DNA of 44,981 bases from contig JANXAW010000040.1 of NCBI GenBank assembly GCA_025061985.1, forward strand, positions 1-44,981, given 5' to 3'. Positions 24,940 to 32,822 of this stretch are shown here, in pieces. Source of the stretch: Fimbriimonadales bacterium. GTDB taxonomy: Bacteria > Armatimonadota > Fimbriimonadia > Fimbriimonadales > GBS-DC. Position numbers and translations under genes: made by a program. How positions within the stretch are numbered: the stretch's first letter is position 1; every line of letters starts with the position of its first letter. The notes under the pieces are model-generated. The model was not told the origin of the DNA, searched no databases, and was given only the letters and a program-made list of their open reading frames with translations.

Positions 24940-25688
24940 ACCTGCTTTCGAAGCTCACCCTGCTGGTTGCTTTTGGGCTGGTGATGGGCGTAGCGCTCGC
25001 CCAGGAGACCGTGCCCTTGCCGCGTGTGAGCGTTGAGGTCGGCAACGCACGTACCCCGCAAGAGGTTTCGACTTCGCTGCAGATACTGGCGCTGCTGACC
25101 ATACTGTCTGTTGCGCCCTCCATTGTGCTGATGATGACAGCCTTCACACGGATTGTGATTGTGCTTTCGTTTCTCAGGAGTGCGTTGGGCACGCCGAACA
25201 TCCCCCCAACGCCCGTGATTGTGGGGCTAAGCCTGTTTCTCACCTTTTATGTGATGGCGCCCACACTGGATGAGATCAACCGTACCGCACTCCAGCCGTA
25301 TATGAAGCAGCAAATCACCTTTGGGCAAGCGTTGCAGCGTGCGGAGAAGCCCATCCGCGCCTTTATGCTGCGCCAGACCTACACCGAAGACTTGAACCTA
25401 TTCATTCGCCTAAGCAAGCAGCCTCCGCCGCGCACAGCCGACGACTTGCCCCTAACGACGCTCATCCCCGCCTTCATTCTTAGCGAGCTAAAGACAGCGT
25501 TTATCATCGGGTTTTACATTTACATCCCCTTCGTGGTGATTGATTTGGTGGTGGCGAGCGTTTTGCTGTCGATGGGAATGATGATGCTGCCGCCCGTGGT
25601 GGTTTCGTTGCCTGCCAAGCTGTTGGTGTTCACGCTGGCGAACGGATGGGGTGTGTTGGCGCAAGCGTTGGTCGCGGGCTTTCGCTAG
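24936..25688 (+). CDS. fliP: Flagellar export-gate protein FliP
   Basis: A 250-residue polytopic protein of the type III export gate. A cleavable-type signal at the N-terminus is followed by the characteristic MMTAFTRIVIVLSFLRSALGTPNIPPTPVIVGLSLFLTF and, near the C-terminus, LIPAFILSELKTAFIIGFYIYIPF. Length is normal. ATG overlaps the fliO stop (ATGA). No fliQ, fliR or flhB follows: the next gene is DAHP synthase, so the remaining gate genes must lie elsewhere. Confidence 0.95.
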   Translation: MNLLSKLTLLVAFGLVMGVALAQETVPLPRVSVEVGNARTPQEVSTSLQILALLTILSVAPSIVLMMTAFTRIVIVLSFLRSALGTPNIPPTPVIVGLSLFLTFYVMAPTLDEINRTALQPYMKQQITFGQALQRAEKPIRAFMLRQTYTEDLNLFIRLSKQPPPRTADDLPLTTLIPAFILSELKTAFIIGFYIYIPFVVIDLVVASVLLSMGMMMLPPVVVSLPAKLLVFTLANGWGVLAQALVAGFR

Positions 25689-25695
25689 CCTAAGG

Positions 25696-25701
25696 TATAA
25701 T
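25696..25701 (+). promoter_or_regulatory. -10 hexamer TATAAT of the DAHP synthase gene
   Basis: GG-TATAAT lies 7 nt after the fliP stop and gives the next gene its own promoter, with a leader of about 65-70 nt before ATG 25776. Confidence 0.55.
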
Positions 25702-25705
25702 TCGT

Positions 25706-25740
25706 GCAAGCAGCGTTGCTAAGTTTTTGTTACTGCTTGC
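25706..25740 (+). promoter_or_regulatory. Leader inverted repeat before DAHP synthase
   Basis: A perfect 8-bp inverted repeat (GCAAGCAG at 25706-25713, CTGCTTGC at 25733-25740) with a 19-nt loop containing TTTTT. A smaller hairpin (GCAA...TTGC) ends just before the T-run, so two exclusive folds are possible. An attenuator is a possibility only. Confidence 0.35.
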
Positions 25741-25775
25741 CAGCGAGGGGGCTGTAAGCTAAAGGGGCGTCCGCC

Positions 25776-26810
25776 ATGATGGTGCTTATGAAGCGTGAAG
25801 CCACGGAGGAGCAAATCCAAGCCGTTTGCGCAGCTATCCAAGAGCACGGCTTGAAGGCGTTGGTGCTTCCTGGTGGGGAGCGTGTAGCAGTAGGCATCCC
25901 CAGTGCCATTCCACCAGACTTGCGCCCTGTGCTGGATCAGCACCTTTCGGCGATGGATGGGGTTGACCAAGTAATCCACATCACGCGCCCCTACAAGCTC
26001 GCCTCGCGCGACTTTCACCCGCACGACACCATTGTGCGCGTAGGGCACGTGGAAATTGGGGGTGGGCGGTTTGTGGTGATGGCAGGTCCGTGCGCGGTGG
26101 AAAGCTATGAGCAGCTTTCGGAAGCCGCGCGCGCGGTCAAAGCTGCAGGGGCACAGATTTTGCGGGCTGGCGCCTACAAACCCCGCACCTCGCCTTACTC
26201 GTTTCAGGGGCTACAGCGCGAGGGGCTAGAGATTCTGCGCACCGTCGCCCGCGAGGTGGACATCCTCACCGTAAGCGAGGTGATTGACCCACGCGACGTG
26301 GACATGATGGCGGAGTATGTTGACATTTTGCAAATCGGCGCGCGCAGCATGCAGAACTTCCCCTTGCTGGTGGCAGCTGCGAAGTCGGGCAAGCCCGTGT
26401 TGCTCAAACGCGCGCCCAGCGCCACCTATGACGAGTGGCTCGGCGCTGCGGAGTACCTCCTCACCCACGGGAACGAGCAAGTGATGCTGTGCGAGCGCGG
26501 CATCGTACCCATCGACCGCACCTATGTGCGCAATACGCTGGATATCAACGCTGTGCCCGTCATCAAGTACCACTCGCACCTGCCCATTATCGTAGACCCC
26601 AGCCATGGGGTTGGGCACGCGCGCTACGTGCCCGCAGTAGCGTTGGCAGCCGTGGCAGCGGGCGCAGACGGGCTACTGATTGAAGTGCACCCACACCCCG
26701 ACCGCGCCCTCTCCGACGGCGTGCAGTCGCTCAACCCCGAAGCGTTTGCACACCTAATGGCGCAGATTGCTGCAGTGCGCGCTGCTCTTGCCCCGCTCAC
26801 CACAAAGTGA
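25776..26810 (+). CDS. aroF: 3-deoxy-7-phosphoheptulonate (DAHP) synthase, type I-beta
   Basis: The first enzyme of the shikimate pathway: phosphoenolpyruvate plus erythrose 4-phosphate to DAHP. The 344-residue protein has an N-terminal ferredoxin-like regulatory domain (residues 1-80), typical of type I-beta enzymes such as that of Thermotoga, where it mediates feedback inhibition. The catalytic barrel shows VMAGPCAVES with the metal-ligand Cys, GAYKPRTSPYSFQGL, LLKRAPSATYDEWLGAAEYL and the C-terminal VDPSHGVGHARYV. The symbol is used for the activity, not to specify an isozyme. It has its own promoter and possibly a regulatory leader. Confidence 0.95.
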   Translation: MMVLMKREATEEQIQAVCAAIQEHGLKALVLPGGERVAVGIPSAIPPDLRPVLDQHLSAMDGVDQVIHITRPYKLASRDFHPHDTIVRVGHVEIGGGRFVVMAGPCAVESYEQLSEAARAVKAAGAQILRAGAYKPRTSPYSFQGLQREGLEILRTVAREVDILTVSEVIDPRDVDMMAEYVDILQIGARSMQNFPLLVAAAKSGKPVLLKRAPSATYDEWLGAAEYLLTHGNEQVMLCERGIVPIDRTYVRNTLDINAVPVIKYHSHLPIIVDPSHGVGHARYVPAVALAAVAAGADGLLIEVHPHPDRALSDGVQSLNPEAFAHLMAQIAAVRAALAPLTTK

Positions 26811-26864
26811 GCCGAAGGCGCGCACAGCATCCCGCAAGCGGAGGCGGCGCGCTAACCCGATTAC

Positions 26865-26887
26865 CCCAACGCCACGAGGCGCTTGGG
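26865..26887. terminator. Hairpin between convergent genes
   Basis: CCCAACGCC (26865-26873) and GGCGCTTGGG (26878-26887) form a stem with one bulged C and a 4-nt loop, directly beside the stop codon of the MmgE/PrpD gene. There is no T-tract, so the terminator call is tentative. Confidence 0.4.
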
Positions 26888-28252
26888 CTACTCAACCCGC
26901 AGCAGCTCCATCAGCGGCGCAAGGTTTGCCTGTTGGTCTAGGTTCCAGACAAATTGCAACACCTCATCTTGTCGGTTGCGTGGCAGCGCCCACTCGGTTA
27001 GCACATAGAACTTCGCCTCCACCTCTTCGTCAGTCATGGGGTTTTTGGCGTGTCCGCGCGGGAAGGTGTTCTCTTCGGTAAGCGTGCGCCCATCTTTGAG
27101 GTAGAGCGTGATGCGGTTGGGGATGCCTTCGGGGTAGCGGGCGTCCATTGCAGGGTCGTGGCGCACCACAACCTTGCTCACCAGTTCTAGCAGGGCGGGA
27201 TCAGTGTAGCGCGCCTCCTCGAAGGTGTCCAAGTCTATCTTGCCGTCCATCAGGGTTGCGCCCACGATGTAGGGCAGGCTATGGTCAGCAGTCTCACGGC
27301 TCTGAGGGCGCCACTTCTCTGGCTCACTGCCGATGATAGAGTAGCACGCCTCAAAGGTGTCGATTTCAATCCGCTCAATCTGGCTGACATCTCCGCCGAT
27401 TTGCTCGCGCAACGCCAAAGCTGCCCATACCGCGCTCTGAGCGTGGTACTCCACAGGGTAGTACTTGATGTAGGTCTGATTGATCATAAAGCTGCGCCCC
27501 TCTTCGCCGCCTAGCGGTCCCAGCGTGAACTCACCCGAAACCTGCTTCATAAAGCCCATCTTGCCCTCAAAGATTTCGGAAGGTCCCGTAAGCCCGTGCT
27601 TAGCGAGCCAGCTGGCAAACACGGCGTGGCGGCTGACATTGGCGAAGGCGCAGCCTTTCCATGCGGAAATCTCGCCCACGCGCGTTTGGCGCATTGCCAA
27701 GCCCGATACCCCTGCGATGCTCATTGCGTGGCGCGTCGCCTCAGCATCCAAGCCCATCAGGCGCGCCGCCGCTGCTGATGCCGAGAACAGCCCGTAGTTC
27801 ACATGGTCCCACCCGCGCGCCCGTAGGCTCGTCGCATCGCAGAGACGGCACTGGATCTCGTAGGCGAGCACAGTTGCCAGCAGCACCTCTTTGCCTGAAC
27901 TGCCCTCTGCCTCGGCAACGGCAAGCACGGCTGCCAAGTTATCGCTTGGATGCGCCGGCTCCTTTGAGAGGTAGGTGTCGTTGTAGTCCAGATAGCGGAT
28001 GAGCAAGCCGTTGGCAAACGCCGCCCAATCGGGCGAGGCTTTGTGCGCCGTGCCGAGAATGGTCGCGCCATACGAACTGCTTACCTGCGTCGCAACCGCA
28101 CGCACTTGGCGTGCGGTTGCGGAGCGCCACGCGCCAAAGGCACACGCCAACGAGTCGATAATCCGCCGCTTTGCCTCGTGGATTGCCTCGCGGGGAAGGG
28201 AGTCATAACTTAGCTCCGTTGCATACCGCGCCAAGCGTTCGGCTAAGGTCAT
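26888..28252 (-). CDS. MmgE/PrpD family protein (2-methylcitrate dehydratase-like)
   Basis: A 454-residue member of the MmgE/PrpD family, which includes 2-methylcitrate dehydratase and cis-aconitate decarboxylase. Family markers include the N-terminal RIIDSLACAFGAW, ANGLLIRYLDYNDTYL, HPSDNLAAVLAVAE, and the C-terminal region VVRHDPAMDARYPEGIPNRITLYLKDG. No prpB or prpC is in the window, so a methylcitrate-cycle role is only a family-based guess; other substrates are possible. The start at 28252 has GGAGG (28266-28262) 9 nt upstream. It is convergent with DAHP synthase. Confidence 0.88.
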   Translation of the reverse strand: MTLAERLARYATELSYDSLPREAIHEAKRRIIDSLACAFGAWRSATARQVRAVATQVSSSYGATILGTAHKASPDWAAFANGLLIRYLDYNDTYLSKEPAHPSDNLAAVLAVAEAEGSSGKEVLLATVLAYEIQCRLCDATSLRARGWDHVNYGLFSASAAAARLMGLDAEATRHAMSIAGVSGLAMRQTRVGEISAWKGCAFANVSRHAVFASWLAKHGLTGPSEIFEGKMGFMKQVSGEFTLGPLGGEEGRSFMINQTYIKYYPVEYHAQSAVWAALALREQIGGDVSQIERIEIDTFEACYSIIGSEPEKWRPQSRETADHSLPYIVGATLMDGKIDLDTFEEARYTDPALLELVSKVVVRHDPAMDARYPEGIPNRITLYLKDGRTLTEENTFPRGHAKNPMTDEEVEAKFYVLTEWALPRNRQDEVLQFVWNLDQQANLAPLMELLRVE

Positions 28253-28287
28253 CGCTGTTTGCCTCCTTGCAATCTGAGCGTGGGCGT

Positions 28288-28293
28288 ATTATA
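28288..28293 (-). promoter_or_regulatory. -10 hexamer TATAAT of the MmgE/PrpD gene
   Basis: A minus-strand GG-TATAAT 35 nt before ATG 28252. GCTTGT lies 17 nt further upstream as a weak -35. Unlike the leaderless genes, this one keeps a leader with a good Shine-Dalgarno. Confidence 0.5.
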
Positions 28294-28307
28294 CCGCTCC
28301 CGCCCCC

Positions 28308-28338
28308 TTGACAAGCCATATCCCCAGTGTGGTATATT
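28308..28338 (+). promoter_or_regulatory. Promoter of the initiator tRNA gene
   Basis: A consensus TTGACA (28308-28313) and TATATT (28333-28338) with a 19-nt spacer, 11 nt before the tRNA. It is divergent from, and overlaps, the upstream region of the MmgE/PrpD gene. Confidence 0.6.
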
Positions 28339-28349
28339 AAGGGTGGCGA

Positions 28350-28426
<77 letters not shown>

Positions 28427-28431
28427 GTTTG

Positions 28432-28457
28432 AGGGGCGCACCTGTGGGTGCGCCCCT
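28432..28457 (+). terminator. Rho-independent terminator after tRNA-fMet
   Basis: A perfect 11-bp stem (AGGGGCGCACC at 28432-28442 with 28447-28457) and 4-nt loop, followed by ATTGCTTTT. Confidence 0.85.
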
Positions 28458-28508
28458 ATTGCTTTTGCACGGCAGGAAACCTTAGGCGAAAGCGGAACTG
28501 CTTACTCG

Positions 28509-29933
28509 ATGGCTCGCTGGTTAGCACGGGTGCTGTTTGTGGCGGTAGTTGGCGGGATTATCGGCAGTGCCATCTGGAACAACATTGCCACGAACCGCCT
28601 CATTGAGCAAGCAACGGGCACCGATCGCGCCGCGCAGGTGGCAGCGCTCAGCAAACTGGCGCAGCGCGACGACTTTTTCGACTTGCTTCAATCGCGCAAG
28701 TTGCCTGCCCGAATGCGCGTTGCCGAGGGCGTGGAGGCGATGAACAACGCCGACGGGGTGAAAATCGCCCTTGAGATGCTGCGCGACCCCGACCCGCGCG
28801 TGCGCGAACGATTCCTCACTGCCTTGCGACGCATTGGCAAGGCAAACCTCGCCGCCGTTGCCGAAGGTCTCAAGAATAGCAACGCTCAAGTGCGCAACGG
28901 CACAGTGCAAGTGATGATTGCTTTGGGTGCAGAGTCAGTACCGCACGCGCTGAAAGTGTTTGAGGAGTCGTCGGAGCGTGCGGGGGCAACTGAGGTGCTG
29001 GCGCATTTTGGGGCGCAGAGCGTACCTGGCTTGCTGGAGCTGTTGCGCACGAAGCAAGATGAAGGGTTGCGCTTAGATGCGATTGCGGCTTTAGGGCGAA
29101 TAGGCGACCGTCGCGCTACTGAGGCGATTTTGCCGTTTTTAAGTCTGCCCTCCGAAAAGCGGCGCGTGGTGCTTGCGGCGCTTGGAAGCATCGCTGACCC
29201 TCGCACGGAGTCGATTCTCGTGCGTGCGCTGCGTTCTTCGGAAGAAGACTCGGATGCGCGGGCGCAAGTGGCGTTGGGCTTGGGCAAGTTGGGCACGCCG
29301 CGGGCGCTACGGGCGCTGCAAGAGGCGTTGTCGGAGCTGAACCTTACAGTGGCAGACGCGGCTGCATTGGGGCTGCAGCGTGCGGGGGTGCGTGCCTTGC
29401 CTTACTTGGCCGAGGCGGCGCGCCATCCTGACCCTGCGGTGCGTCAGCGCGTGGCAAGCGCGCTTGGCGGAATCGCTGACGCCCAAGCCGTGCGCTTGCT
29501 TGCGAACATGCTGCGGGATCCCGATGTGCGCGTGGCGCGCGCGGCGGCTACAGCCTTAGGAACGGCTAAGCACCCCGCTGCCGTGCCCGAACTGGTGCGC
29601 GCGCTAAGCCATCCTGATGGCGGAGTGGTTCAAAATGCCGCGCATAGCCTTGCTCAGATTGGTGCCCCTGCCATAAATGCGCTGATCGCAGCTTTGCGCG
29701 CTTCTGACCCCGCTACGGCGTATTGGGCTGCCGACGCTCTCAGCCGTATTCCAGCTGCAGAACCCGCGCTCTTGCAGGCAGCACGCGATCCCGCAACGCA
29801 GCGGTATGCCCTCATCGCGCTCATCAAGCGCGATAGCCCTGCTGCACTGCCCTTGCTGCAGCAAGCGGCGCGCTCCCAAGACCCCACCCTGCGCGAACTG
29901 GCACGGCGTGGATTGCAACAACTGGCGCCATGA
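28509..29933 (+). CDS. Membrane-anchored HEAT-repeat protein
   Basis: A 474-residue protein with an N-terminal transmembrane anchor (RVLFVAVVGGIIGSAIW) and then about ten PBS-lyase/HEAT-type helical repeats, e.g. ALEMLRDPDPRVRERFLTALRRIG, and a later LLANMLRDPDVRVARAAATALG. Such solenoids are binding scaffolds; no catalytic residues are implied. The orientation of the anchor suggests the repeats face the periplasm or remain cytoplasmic, which cannot be settled. The stop overlaps the next start as ATGA, so it forms a two-gene unit with the small membrane protein. Confidence 0.85.
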   Translation: MARWLARVLFVAVVGGIIGSAIWNNIATNRLIEQATGTDRAAQVAALSKLAQRDDFFDLLQSRKLPARMRVAEGVEAMNNADGVKIALEMLRDPDPRVRERFLTALRRIGKANLAAVAEGLKNSNAQVRNGTVQVMIALGAESVPHALKVFEESSERAGATEVLAHFGAQSVPGLLELLRTKQDEGLRLDAIAALGRIGDRRATEAILPFLSLPSEKRRVVLAALGSIADPRTESILVRALRSSEEDSDARAQVALGLGKLGTPRALRALQEALSELNLTVADAAALGLQRAGVRALPYLAEAARHPDPAVRQRVASALGGIADAQAVRLLANMLRDPDVRVARAAATALGTAKHPAAVPELVRALSHPDGGVVQNAAHSLAQIGAPAINALIAALRASDPATAYWAADALSRIPAAEPALLQAARDPATQRYALIALIKRDSPAALPLLQQAARSQDPTLRELARRGLQQLAP

Positions 29934-30238
29934 AACCTGCACGCGATTGGCTGGGGCGCATGGTTGCGCTTTTGATCACTCTGCTGGGGGTCGGGCTGAT
30001 GGTTGTTTGCTTTCTACTGGCGTACCAGCAGTTCTCGATCCCTCCCCACGAACTGATGCGCAACCCCCATACAAACACTCCCGACCTGCCCAGCATCGCC
30101 ACAGGCGTGTGGGCGAGCATGCGCACCATTTTGCTGCTGCTGGTAATGGTCATCGCAGGTGGGATGATTGCGAACCGCGGGATAGGGCTGTACCTCAATG
30201 TTCGTCGCGCCGAGCTGGAAGAGACGCGCGGCAAATAG
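29930..30238 (+). CDS. Small membrane protein with two helices
   Basis: A 102-residue protein with two predicted membrane helices (VALLITLLGVGLMVVCFLL and MRTILLLLVMVIAGGMIANRG) joined by a polar loop, then a charged tail (RRAELEETRGK). No family was recognised. It overlaps the HEAT-repeat gene by 4 nt, so the two products probably act together at the inner membrane. Confidence 0.75.
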   Translation: MKPARDWLGRMVALLITLLGVGLMVVCFLLAYQQFSIPPHELMRNPHTNTPDLPSIATGVWASMRTILLLLVMVIAGGMIANRGIGLYLNVRRAELEETRGK

Positions 30239-30280
30239 CGCCCAATCTGAGGCGCGCTGAATCCGCTGATGCTACTTTGC

Positions 30281-31600
30281 CTACTCCCCCACGCCCATAA
30301 ATTGCTCCACTGCGGAGAATAGGCTGTAGTAGTAGCCGACGGCAAAAGCGATCAAGCCAATTCCCCCTGCCACTATCGTGATGAGGAAGAGCAAGCGCAA
30401 AAACCCGCGTGGCACTTGCTGGGCGTTTTCACTTGTGCGCTCCGCATACCAGCGGGTGAGCGTCTCTAACGCCTTTGGCAGTTCGCCCGTTTGCACGCCT
30501 GTGCGCACCAACATCACTTCCTCAATCGGGAACAGCCCCGACTGTTCTAGCGCAGCGTCCACGTGCATTGTTCCCTCGGCGCACCCCAGACTGATTCGCT
30601 GGAGCGTTTCCGCTAAAGCTGCGTTGGGAACTGCTCCCGCGGCTAACTCGTGAGCCGTGGCAGGATAGACGCCCGCGCGTGAGAGCCGCTCCAGATGGAA
30701 CAAATACATCTGCAACGACTGTGAGTACACCCAATCGCTGAAGCTGGAGAGGCTTCCTAAGCTAATGCGTAGACGGGCGCGTAGTGGCTCAATGCTCCGA
30801 ACGAAGTGGAACAGCAGCATAAGGGCTGTCAAGATAAGCAGCGTTGGCAAGCCGTAGCGTAGGAACGCCTCGGTAAACCCTGCGCCGATGGCTCGAATCG
30901 CTTCGCCAAAGGTGCCTCCTGTGAAGTTGCGCATCCCCCAAGTAATGCCCACTCCGCCTGAGGCAATCAGGGGCATCCCTACAACGATGTGCCATAGGCA
31001 GCCTTGGGTGAGCAACGCCCATCGACGCACTCGGTGTTGCTGCTCGTAGTACTCAGCAAGGCGCTCCAGCATCTCAGGCAGGTAGCCGCCCTGCTCGGCA
31101 GCACGGAATGCCCCTATCAAAAACTTTGGGAACACTTGGGGGAAGCGCTCCATTGCTTGCGAAATGGCGATTCCTTGCGCCGTGTCGCGCGCTAACTGTA
31201 GGCTCGCTTGTTGCAGGAGCCTGTGCCTAACCCGTTGGCTGAGGCTTCGGAACGCCTCTGCGGGCGTGATACCCGCTTTGAGCAACATTCGCAGCTGCTG
31301 GAGCCAAATCGCCATCGGGTACGGAGGCACTCCCGCTTGCTCCCAGTTCGCTGTGCGTGTGGGGAGTGTAGCAGGAGTGGGGGGTTGAACTGCAGTTGTG
31401 GAAGGTGGGGCTTGCGTGCTATGCTGTGGCACAGGGGTCTGAGCCGCTGGCGCAGGAGGTGCAGTTTGCGCGCTGAGCTGCACGACCCATAGCCCTTGCT
31501 GGCGCAACAGGTGCTGGGCTTGTCGCACATCTGCTGCGTGAATCTCCCCCGAAACCGAGCGTCCCCCTGCATCAACAGCTCGATAGCGATAGGTCGGCAT
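30281..31600 (-). CDS. Type II secretion/type IV pilus inner-membrane F-family protein (GspF/PilC-like)
   Basis: A 439-residue platform protein of the type II secretion or type IV pilus machinery. The N-terminus MPTYRYRAVDAGGRSVSGEIHA is a classical PilC/GspF start. A long Pro/Ala/Thr/Gln-rich linker (residues about 45-90) follows, longer than is usual. Two T2SSF domains follow, each with helices; the first contains LRMLLKAGITPAEAFRSL and the second has LERLSRAGVYPATAHELA. The C-terminal membrane helix is FLITIVAGGIGLIAFAVGYYY. The start ATG 31600 overlaps the end of folK by 29 nt. It could serve the prepilin-like proteins in this window; no ATPase or secretin gene is nearby. Confidence 0.9.
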   Translation of the reverse strand: MPTYRYRAVDAGGRSVSGEIHAADVRQAQHLLRQQGLWVVQLSAQTAPPAPAAQTPVPQHSTQAPPSTTAVQPPTPATLPTRTANWEQAGVPPYPMAIWLQQLRMLLKAGITPAEAFRSLSQRVRHRLLQQASLQLARDTAQGIAISQAMERFPQVFPKFLIGAFRAAEQGGYLPEMLERLAEYYEQQHRVRRWALLTQGCLWHIVVGMPLIASGGVGITWGMRNFTGGTFGEAIRAIGAGFTEAFLRYGLPTLLILTALMLLFHFVRSIEPLRARLRISLGSLSSFSDWVYSQSLQMYLFHLERLSRAGVYPATAHELAAGAVPNAALAETLQRISLGCAEGTMHVDAALEQSGLFPIEEVMLVRTGVQTGELPKALETLTRWYAERTSENAQQVPRGFLRLLFLITIVAGGIGLIAFAVGYYYSLFSAVEQFMGVGE

Positions 31601-32087
31601 CGTACACCCGTACTTCTTGCGCCTGAATTTGCGGATTGCGGAGCAACTCCTGTACAGGGGTGCCATCGGGAAGCACGTAGTCGGGCGTCATCTCAGCTAA
31701 GGGGATAAGGACGAACGCCCGCTCGCGCATGCGCGGGTGTGGGATGGTAAGCGTGGGCGTATCCAACACCAAGTCGTCGTAAAGGATGATGTCAATGTCT
31801 AACGGACGGGGCATCCAGCGACCTTCGGTGAAGGTGCGTCCTAACGCTGCCTCAATGGACTTGACTGCGCTTAGTAGCGTTAGTGGCGCCAGCTCCGTCT
31901 GCGCCCACACTCCCACATTGAGGTACTCGCGCGGGTCGGGTGTCTCGCCCACGGGCTGCGTCGCATATACGCGCGACACCTGCACAGGGTACACCCCGCG
32001 CTGGGGAAGGAGGCGGATGCCCTCGCGGAGATTGTGGAGTCGATCCCCCAAGTTCGAGCCAAGGCTTAGGTACACCTTGACCGCCAT
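31572..32087 (-). CDS. folK: 6-hydroxymethyl-7,8-dihydropterin pyrophosphokinase
   Basis: A 171-residue folate-pathway enzyme that transfers pyrophosphate from ATP to hydroxymethyldihydropterin in the cytosol. Signatures are VYLSLGSNLGDR at the N-terminus, RPLDIDIILYDD (metal-binding Asp pair) and the PHPRMRERAFVLIPLAE loop. Length is typical. The start ATG 32087 has no Shine-Dalgarno and lies 10 nt after a minus-strand TATAAT. It overlaps the downstream F-family gene by 29 nt. Confidence 0.95.
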   Translation of the reverse strand: MAVKVYLSLGSNLGDRLHNLREGIRLLPQRGVYPVQVSRVYATQPVGETPDPREYLNVGVWAQTELAPLTLLSAVKSIEAALGRTFTEGRWMPRPLDIDIILYDDLVLDTPTLTIPHPRMRERAFVLIPLAEMTPDYVLPDGTPVQELLRNPQIQAQEVRVYDADLSLSSC

Positions 32088-32097
32088 CCCGCGTGCG

Positions 32098-32103
32098 ATT
32101 ATA
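32098..32103 (-). promoter_or_regulatory. -10 hexamer TATAAT abutting folK
   Basis: Minus-strand GGG-TATAAT ends 10 nt before ATG 32087; no Shine-Dalgarno intervenes. Candidate near-leaderless promoter. Confidence 0.55.
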
Positions 32104-32206
32104 CCCGTGTAAACGCACCTACTGACCTCGCGTAACGCAACCCGCAGGAAAGCAGTCTAATAGGTAGAATATTTAGAGCGACGCGTAGAGGAGGCATTTT
32201 GAGTAG

Positions 32207-32794
32207 ATGAGGCGAGTAGTAGCAATTTGGACATTTGGTGTGCTGGCGTTGCTTTTGCACGGATGCGGTGGCAACGGCGGCGCCGGGGGCGGTCTGGAGA
32301 TCGTAGGCGTGGGGCGTGCGTTGGTGATCCGTATCTCCGACGCTGCCACCAAGCAAACTGTGCCCGGTGTGGAGGTGGTGATACTGACTAGCCGCGGCAC
32401 AGTGCCGATGCTGCGGGTTGTTGAAAGGCAACCGACGAGTCCTGACCGCGAAATCTCGCTTGCCGTTGCGCGGGCTCTCAAGGGCGACTTGCGCGTAGGC
32501 GACTTTGTGCTGCGCAATCAGCTGAGTGACTCTGACTTCTTCCGCGGGATTTATGTGCGCGTACCTGCGGGTTATACCGCCATTGTGCGCCACATCCTGC
32601 CCGACGGCGCCCAGCGGGTCAAACAGATGCCGCGCACCTTGCAAGACCACCCAGGGTGTCTGCTCGCTTCTGAGCGTGCGGGCAGAGTGGACGAGGTGTT
32701 CGGTAAAGTAGGCGTGGTCGACTTGGGTGTTGTAGAGCTGTTCCCCAACTCGCCGTCGGTTGTTCCCCCACCCGTGGATGAGAACTGCCCCTGA
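32207..32794 (+). CDS. Predicted lipoprotein of unknown function
   Basis: A 195-residue protein with a lipoprotein signal peptide: MRRVVAIWTFGVLALLLHGC, with the lipobox LLHGC and a Gly-rich segment after it. The mature part begins LEIVGVGRALVIRISDAATKQTVPGVEVVILT, which looks like a carboxypeptidase-regulatory/Ig-like beta-sandwich used in surface proteins. No family name is safe. GAGGAGG (around 32189-32195) lies 11-12 nt before ATG 32207, slightly far. TAGAAT at 32165-32170 may be its -10. It leads the LptC-like/lpx gene run and could be an envelope accessory. Confidence 0.7.
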   Translation: MRRVVAIWTFGVLALLLHGCGGNGGAGGGLEIVGVGRALVIRISDAATKQTVPGVEVVILTSRGTVPMLRVVERQPTSPDREISLAVARALKGDLRVGDFVLRNQLSDSDFFRGIYVRVPAGYTAIVRHILPDGAQRVKQMPRTLQDHPGCLLASERAGRVDEVFGKVGVVDLGVVELFPNSPSVVPPPVDENCP

Positions 32795-32822
32795 GGCGCG
32801 ATTTTGGCAGGGGACGCCTATA

